Assembly (NCBI RefSeq): GCF_934359325.1
Contig: NZ_CAKRLH010000051.1
Location: forward strand, 1 to 9,984
Source of the DNA: an uncultured Porphyromonas sp.
Lineage (GTDB): Bacteria; Bacteroidota; Bacteroidia; Bacteroidales; Porphyromonadaceae
Reading direction: 5' to 3'
DNA: 9,984 nucleotides
The position numbers and the translations under genes were made by a program. Below the pieces are notes generated by a model. It saw nothing but the letters and a program-made list of their open reading frames with translations. It did no database searches and had not been told where the DNA came from. This document shows positions 5,587 to 9,984 of this stretch, one piece after another (position 1 is the first letter of the stretch; each line of letters begins with the position of its first letter).

Positions 5587-6846
5587 ATGATCTACTTCTT
5601 CATAGTGCTCTGCGTGCTGCTCTCGGCCTTCTTTAGTGGGTCGGAGACCGCTTTCCTCACCTCAGATCGGCTGCAGGTGGAGCTGGATAGAGCGAAGCGG
5701 GGCATCGGACCGAGGGCTCAGACCTTCCTCTTCGACCGACCGGGGAAGTACATTACCACCGTCCTGGTGGCGAATAATGTGATCAACGTGATCTATGGGC
5801 TGCTCTTTGCCGCCCTCCTCGAGCCGGTACTTAAGCAGTGGATGACCAATGCCTTCCTCATCGTACTGATCCAGACGCTGATCTCTACCGCCGTGGTGAT
5901 CGTCTTCGGGGAGTATGTCCCCAAGTCTGTGGCTAAGGCGAGGCCCAATGAGTATATGCAGCTTGCCTCGCTGCCTCTCACCTTTGCCTACTTCCTCTTC
6001 TATCCGATCACACTCCTCGCCGGTGGGCTGACGAATCTGATCCTGAAGCTCTTCGGTGCTGAGGGGAAGAGCAATGACCAGAATCCGCTCGGCAAGGTGG
6101 ACCTCGACTACTACATCAGGCAGAATACCGCCGCACAGGACGATCCCATGGTGCAGCGTGAGGCGGTCCTGCTGCAGAATGCACTCGAATTCCCCGACAT
6201 ACAGGTGCGCGACTGTCTCGTGCCGCGCAACGAGCTCTCTGCGGTGGACGAAGAGACAACGATAGAGGAGCTGATGGAGCTCTTCATCAATACCGGGTAC
6301 TCTAAGATCATCGTCTACCGCGAGACGATCGACAATGTGATCGGCTACATACACAGTACGGAGATGTTTCGCTGCCATAGGGATGGAAGCCGCTGGCAGG
6401 AGCATATCAAGGAGACGATCTATGTGCCGGAGACGCTGACGATCGAGAAGGTGATGCAGACGCTGCTCCTCCGGAAGCGCGGCCTTGCGATCGTGGTGGA
6501 CGAGCTGGGCGGCACCTCCGGGATCGTCACCCTGGAGGATATCGTGGAGGAGATCTTCGGCGACATCGAGGATGAGCATGATACGGTCCATATCGTCATG
6601 CGTAAGGTGAGTGATGAGGAGTACATACTCTCCGGTCGTGCCGGACTGGATGATATTAATGATAAGTTTCAGATCGGTCTGCCTGAGGAGGAGGACTTCA
6701 AGACCATCGCCGGCTACATCCTGTCGGTGTGCCAGTCGATCCCCGGACGGGGAGAGGTGGTGGAGCTTTCCACACGATTTAGCGCAGAGATACTGAGAGC
6801 ATCAGAGAATAAAATAATCCTCGTGCGGCTGCTCGTCCGGAGTTAG
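5587..6846 (+). CDS. CNNM/CorC-type DUF21-CBS membrane protein (HlyC/CorC family)
   Basis: A 419-residue protein from this start. Residues 1 to about 180 are a DUF21/CNNM transmembrane domain: SAFFSGSETAF at 13-23, ANNVINVIYG, a long hydrophobic run, and FGEYVPKS at 107-114. A CBS pair follows (about 205-325) with VPRNEL at 212-217 and GGTSGIVTLEDIVEEIFGDI at 308-327. A CorC/HlyC C-terminal domain covers about 345-415. The family handles magnesium or other divalent cations at the inner membrane, with the CBS pair as nucleotide-sensing regulator. The older name hemolysin is misleading. An in-frame TTG at 5542 would add 15 polar residues, but it overlaps a perfect -7 box, and the ATG at 5587 starts directly with the first membrane helix. 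The stop is 21 bases before aspS. Confidence 0.9.
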   Translation: MIYFFIVLCVLLSAFFSGSETAFLTSDRLQVELDRAKRGIGPRAQTFLFDRPGKYITTVLVANNVINVIYGLLFAALLEPVLKQWMTNAFLIVLIQTLISTAVVIVFGEYVPKSVAKARPNEYMQLASLPLTFAYFLFYPITLLAGGLTNLILKLFGAEGKSNDQNPLGKVDLDYYIRQNTAAQDDPMVQREAVLLQNALEFPDIQVRDCLVPRNELSAVDEETTIEELMELFINTGYSKIIVYRETIDNVIGYIHSTEMFRCHRDGSRWQEHIKETIYVPETLTIEKVMQTLLLRKRGLAIVVDELGGTSGIVTLEDIVEEIFGDIEDEHDTVHIVMRKVSDEEYILSGRAGLDDINDKFQIGLPEEEDFKTIAGYILSVCQSIPGRGEVVELSTRFSAEILRASENKIILVRLLVRS

Positions 6847-6867
6847 CCGCACACAGTGTGAGATATC

Positions 6868-8619
6868 ATGTATAGAACAAAAACTTGTGGAGAGCTTCGC
6901 GCCTCCGACATAGGCTCCGAGGTGACGCTGGCGGGATGGGTCCAGCGGATACGTAAGATGGGCGGGATGACATTCATCGACCTGCGTGATCGGTATGGGA
7001 TCACGCAGCTGGTCCTCGCCGAGAGCAGCAGTCATGAGCAGCTCGAGAAGGCATCCGAGATCGGGCGGGAGTATGTGATCCAGGCGGTGGGTACCGTCGT
7101 GGAGCGCTCCTCGAAGAACCCTAAGATGCCTACCGGTGACATCGAGATCGAGGTGAGTACACTCCGGATCCTCTCCGCCTCCGAGACCCCTCCCTTCACG
7201 ATCGAGGAGGAGTCCGACGGGGGCGATGAGCTCCGGATGAAGTACCGCTACCTCGACATCCGTCGTCCCAATGTGGTGCGCAACCTTGCCCTCCGCCACC
7301 GGATGGCACAGCTGATCCGTCGCTACCTCGATGGGCAGCAGTTTATGGAGGTGGAGACGCCTTTCCTGATCAAGTCCACTCCGGAGGGCGCGCGAGACTT
7401 TATCGTTCCCTCGAGGATGAATCCGGGACAATTCTACGCCCTTCCTCAGTCCCCTCAGACCTATAAGCAGCTGCTGATGATCGCCGGTATCGACAGGTAT
7501 TTCCAGGTGGTGAAGTGCTTCCGCGACGAGGACCTGCGAGCCGATCGTCAGCCGGAATTTACCCAGATCGACTGCGAAATGAGCTACGTCCATCAGGATG
7601 ATGTGACCGACACCTTTGAGGGACTGAGCAAGTACCTATTCAAGGAGATCCTTGGCATCGAGCAGACGGAGCCTTACCTCAAGATGGACTGGCATGATGC
7701 GATGAAGTACTACGGCTCCGATAAGCCGGATATGCGCTTCGACATGAGGATCGTGGAGCTGAAGGAGACGATCACTGAGACCGGGTTTGGAGTCTTCGAT
7801 GAAGCCTCCTATATCGGCGGTATCTGTCCCAAGGGCTGCGCCAGATATACTCGCAAGCAGCTCGATGAGCTGACTGACTACGTGAAGAGTCCGCAGGTGG
7901 GTGCCAAGGGACTGATCTATGCGCGCATCAATGAGGACGGCAGTGTCAAGAGCAGTGTCGATAAGTTCTACTCCGAGGAACAGAGAGCCAGACTGCGTGA
8001 TGCGATGAAGGCAGAACCGGGCGATCTGATCCTGATCCTCTGTGGTGACGACGCGATAAAGTGCCGGACTCAACTGGGACGTCTCCGTCTCCAGATGGGA
8101 CGCCGTGAGGGGCTGATGGATCCGATGAACTTCAAGTGCCTCTGGGTGGTCAATTTCCCGCTCTTTGAGTGGAGTGAGGAGGAGGGTCGCTTCATGGCGA
8201 TGCACCACCCATTCACCATGCCGGTGGAGGAGGACATTCCGCTGCTGGAGACCGATCCCGGTAAGGTGCGCGCCTATGCCTACGATATGGTGATCAATGG
8301 TGTCGAAGTGGGTGGCGGATCGATCCGTATCCACGACACCAAGCTCCAGGATCGGATGTTCCATGCCCTCGGCTTCACTGAGGAGCGCGCACAGGAGCAA
8401 TTTGGCTTCCTGATGAATGCCTTCAAGTACGGTGCACCGCCCCACGGAGGTATTGCCTACGGCTTTGACCGCTGGGTCTCCCTCTTTGCCGGACTGGACA
8501 GCATCCGAGACACGATCGCCTTCCCGAAGAATACCTCCGGACGCGACGTGATGGTCGATGCTCCTGCCACGGTGGACCAGAAGCAGCTGGATGAGCTGCA
8601 TATTGCGCTTAAGAAGTAA
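6868..8619 (+). CDS. aspS: Aspartate--tRNA ligase, bacterial type
   Basis: A 583-residue class II aminoacyl-tRNA synthetase of normal bacterial length that charges tRNA-Asp with aspartate in the cytoplasm. The order is an N-terminal OB-fold anticodon domain (about 1-105) and YRYLDIRRP (126-134). Motif 1 and adjoining sequence ([18 protein letters not shown]) follows, then FYALPQSPQ (189-197), which contacts aspartyl-adenylate. Motif 2 is [20 protein letters not shown] (218-237). The bacterial GAD insertion covers roughly 290-410, and motif 3 is GIAYGFDRW (528-536). All key motifs are intact. Residue 31, which separates discriminating from non-discriminating enzymes, is Met rather than Leu or His. 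It lies 21 bases after the CNNM gene and ends just before an intrinsic terminator. Confidence 0.98.
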   Translation: MYRTKTCGELRASDIGSEVTLAGWVQRIRKMGGMTFIDLRDRYGITQLVLAESSSHEQLEKASEIGREYVIQAVGTVVERSSKNPKMPTGDIEIEVSTLRILSASETPPFTIEEESDGGDELRMKYRYLDIRRPNVVRNLALRHRMAQLIRRYLDGQQFMEVETPFLIKSTPEGARDFIVPSRMNPGQFYALPQSPQTYKQLLMIAGIDRYFQVVKCFRDEDLRADRQPEFTQIDCEMSYVHQDDVTDTFEGLSKYLFKEILGIEQTEPYLKMDWHDAMKYYGSDKPDMRFDMRIVELKETITETGFGVFDEASYIGGICPKGCARYTRKQLDELTDYVKSPQVGAKGLIYARINEDGSVKSSVDKFYSEEQRARLRDAMKAEPGDLILILCGDDAIKCRTQLGRLRLQMGRREGLMDPMNFKCLWVVNFPLFEWSEEEGRFMAMHHPFTMPVEEDIPLLETDPGKVRAYAYDMVINGVEVGGGSIRIHDTKLQDRMFHALGFTEERAQEQFGFLMNAFKYGAPPHGGIAYGFDRWVSLFAGLDSIRDTIAFPKNTSGRDVMVDAPATVDQKQLDELHIALKK

Positions 8620-8635
8620 GTCCCTATTCATATAC

Positions 8636-8682
8636 AAGAGGAAGGTCAGCTGTCTCTGTCGGACGCAGATCTTCCTCTTTTT
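8636..8682 (+). terminator. Intrinsic terminator after aspS
   Basis: AAGAGGAAG at 8636-8644 is perfectly complementary to CTTCCTCTT at 8671-8679, and the sequence continues as a T-run to 8682. The 26-base interior can form a short secondary stem (TCTG 8655-8658 with CAGA 8666-8669). Position, 17 bases after the aspS stop, fits a Rho-independent terminator. It ends 13 bases before the next start codon. Confidence 0.75.
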
Positions 8683-8695
8683 ATTCATCATCCCT

Positions 8696-9984
8696 ATGCT
8701 TGTCCGAAGAGCTCTCCTTGCCCTCTCTCTGCTCGCCCTCCTGCCGTCGCTCACCGCTCAGATCGTCCTGAGCCACTTCGACCTGACGGAGGAGGGACAG
8801 CCCGACTCCACCTCTGTCGCAGTGGAGATCCCCTCCATGGTGCAGCGAGACCTGCTCAGGCAGGGGATGATACCGCACCCCTTTGTCGGTACGAACGAGG
8901 ACAGTGTCCAGTGGGTGAGCGATAGGGAGTGGGTCTACCGGACCACCTTTGAGCTGCCGAGCGAGGAGCTCTCCGGCTACCGGTTGCGCCTCCGGTGGGT
9001 AGACACTTTTGCTGAGGTCTATCTCAACGGCGCTTTGCTTGGTCGGACAGAAAATCTCTTTCGGATTTATACTTATAACCTCGACGGGCATCTAAGGACC
9101 GGAACCAATCGGCTGGTGATCCGCCTGCTCTCGCCGACGAAGATCGGTCAGCTCCTCTACGAGAGCAATGGATTCAATTACCCTGCCGATAATGATCGTG
9201 CTGCGATCTTCTATAGTCCCTACATCCGGACTGCTCCCTACCACTACGGGTGGGACTGGGCACCACGGCTGATCTCTATGGGTCTTTTTGCACCGCCCGT
9301 TGTGGAGCGAAAGGAGCGGCTTCATCCGGAGGACTTTTACGTCCGCAGTAAGATCGAGTGGAGCGGTACGGAGCCGAAGTCTGCGACCCTTATCGTAAGC
9401 GGTAGGGAGAGCGCACAGGGGGCATCCCTCACGCTTCTTGATCCGGATGGCGTTGAGTTGGAGCGAGCGGTAATGACGGGTGACTCGATCGCCTTCTCCA
9501 TCTCGAGACCACGGCTCTGGATGCCACACGGCTGGGGAGAGGCAGAGCGGTACACGCTGGTCTATCAGGATGCAACAGGAGAGAGGGACAGCCTCCGGGT
9601 GGGGCTACGGGAGGTGCACCTCGATCAGACGGACGGGGCGTTCCGCTTTGTGATCAATCGCCGACCTTTCTACGCTAAGGGGGCCAATTACCTCCCGCAC
9701 GACCGCCGAATGGGCGACCACGGGAGGAGCCTACAGCGGTTCTTCGTGGAGGACGTGCTGCCGGCGCACTTCAATATGTTGCGTGTCTGGGGCGGAGGGA
9801 TCTACGAGACGGAGGAGTTTTACGAGCTGGCAGATCGCTACGGGATTCTGATCTGGCAGGACTTCCCCTTTGCCTGCACCACCTATCCGAGCGACCCTGC
9901 CTTTATGGAAAACGTGCGGTGCGAAGTGGCGGATCAGCTCTCGCGCCTCCGTAATCACCCCTCCCTGGCACTCCTCTGCGGCAA
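8696..9984 (+). CDS. Secreted glycoside hydrolase family 2, beta-mannosidase-like, 3' end missing
   Basis: The frame is open from the ATG at 8696 to the right edge, giving 429 codons. The start is a signal peptide: MLVRR, a Leu/Ala core, and cleavage near LTA after residue 21. It is therefore exported, probably to the periplasm. A beta-sandwich region follows, with WVYRTTFELP at about 82-91 and FAEVYLNGALLG. The GH2 beta-mannosidase signature HYGWDWAPRL is at 183-192. The TIM-barrel part begins with FYAKGANYLPHD, followed by RVWGGGIYE (363-371), WQDFPFAC (387-394) and RNHPSLALLCG (419-429). The last leads into the acid/base motif; the catalytic Glu lies beyond the window. Members release terminal beta-mannose from mannan oligosaccharides or N-glycan cores. 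The usual GWDWGP reads GWDWAP. The start codon is very close to the preceding terminator. Confidence 0.9.
   Translation, partial: MLVRRALLALSLLALLPSLTAQIVLSHFDLTEEGQPDSTSVAVEIPSMVQRDLLRQGMIPHPFVGTNEDSVQWVSDREWVYRTTFELPSEELSGYRLRLRWVDTFAEVYLNGALLGRTENLFRIYTYNLDGHLRTGTNRLVIRLLSPTKIGQLLYESNGFNYPADNDRAAIFYSPYIRTAPYHYGWDWAPRLISMGLFAPPVVERKERLHPEDFYVRSKIEWSGTEPKSATLIVSGRESAQGASLTLLDPDGVELERAVMTGDSIAFSISRPRLWMPHGWGEAERYTLVYQDATGERDSLRVGLREVHLDQTDGAFRFVINRRPFYAKGANYLPHDRRMGDHGRSLQRFFVEDVLPAHFNMLRVWGGGIYETEEFYELADRYGILIWQDFPFACTTYPSDPAFMENVRCEVADQLSRLRNHPSLALLCG

Noticed and set aside
5662..6591. 309-codon open frame antisense to the CNNM gene
   Set aside because: It is rich in His, Asp, Leu and Arg as expected from antisense reading of GC-rich codons, and it overlaps a clearly conserved protein.
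6850..6860. Small palindrome CACACAGTGTG just before aspS
   Set aside because: Only 5-bp arms, in a 21-base gap; too short to claim an operator.
7636..8754. 372-codon open frame antisense to aspS
   Set aside because: Antisense to a complete aspartyl-tRNA synthetase, spans the terminator and shows the same His/Leu/Asp-rich shadow composition.
8681..9958. Several minus-strand open frames opposite the mannosidase
   Set aside because: The plus strand carries one unbroken frame with GH2 motifs over the whole stretch, so these are shadows.

Overview
The window looks like a chromosomal segment from a member of the Bacteroidales, most likely close to Porphyromonadaceae. The evidence is threefold. 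Promoter-like boxes match the Bacteroidetes TAnnTTTG -7 element, and start codons generally lack a Shine-Dalgarno sequence. The genes match Bacteroidales-type families: an LptC lipoprotein next to a FadL-like outer-membrane protein and a TPR protein, and a secreted GH2 mannosidase. Base composition is fairly GC-rich, with heavy use of CTC, ATC and GAG codons. I saw no rRNA, tRNA, CRISPR array, transposase or phage gene. The taxonomic call is inference from family resemblance only.

Layout: positions 1-1510 are read leftwards. They hold the 5' end of a HAD-family phosphatase, an NlpC/P60 lipoprotein peptidase whose stop overlaps the HAD start (ATGA), and the ribosomal pair rplU-rpmA. The ribosomal pair has a recognisable promoter at about 1600. 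A 12-bp inverted repeat at 736-789 separates the ribosomal pair from the peptidase. Positions 1511-1951 are a divergent intergenic region rich in structure: a long-arm inverted repeat over the rplU promoter, a degenerate 9-bp periodic TCGGAC array, three tandem 22-bp repeats, a GC-rich hairpin, and a rightward promoter.

Positions 1952-8619 are read rightwards. The order is a FadL/OmpP1-like outer-membrane protein, a periplasmic TPR protein, an LptC-like lipoprotein, a CNNM/CorC (DUF21-CBS) membrane protein, and aspS, ending in a clear intrinsic terminator. The first three form an envelope cluster. LptC links it to lipopolysaccharide export, but the roles of the outer-membrane and TPR proteins are unknown. 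Start 5542 of the CNNM gene (TTG) overlaps a perfect -7 box, so the ATG at 5587 is preferred. From 8696 to the right edge runs an open, truncated gene for a secreted beta-mannosidase-like GH2 enzyme. The window ends within its acid/base motif, so the catalytic glutamate itself is not visible.

The genes are mostly ordinary. The most unusual material is the 441-bp repeat-bearing intergenic region and the functionally undescribed outer-membrane/TPR pair tied to LptC. I do not see a convincing wholly new defence or mobile system here.
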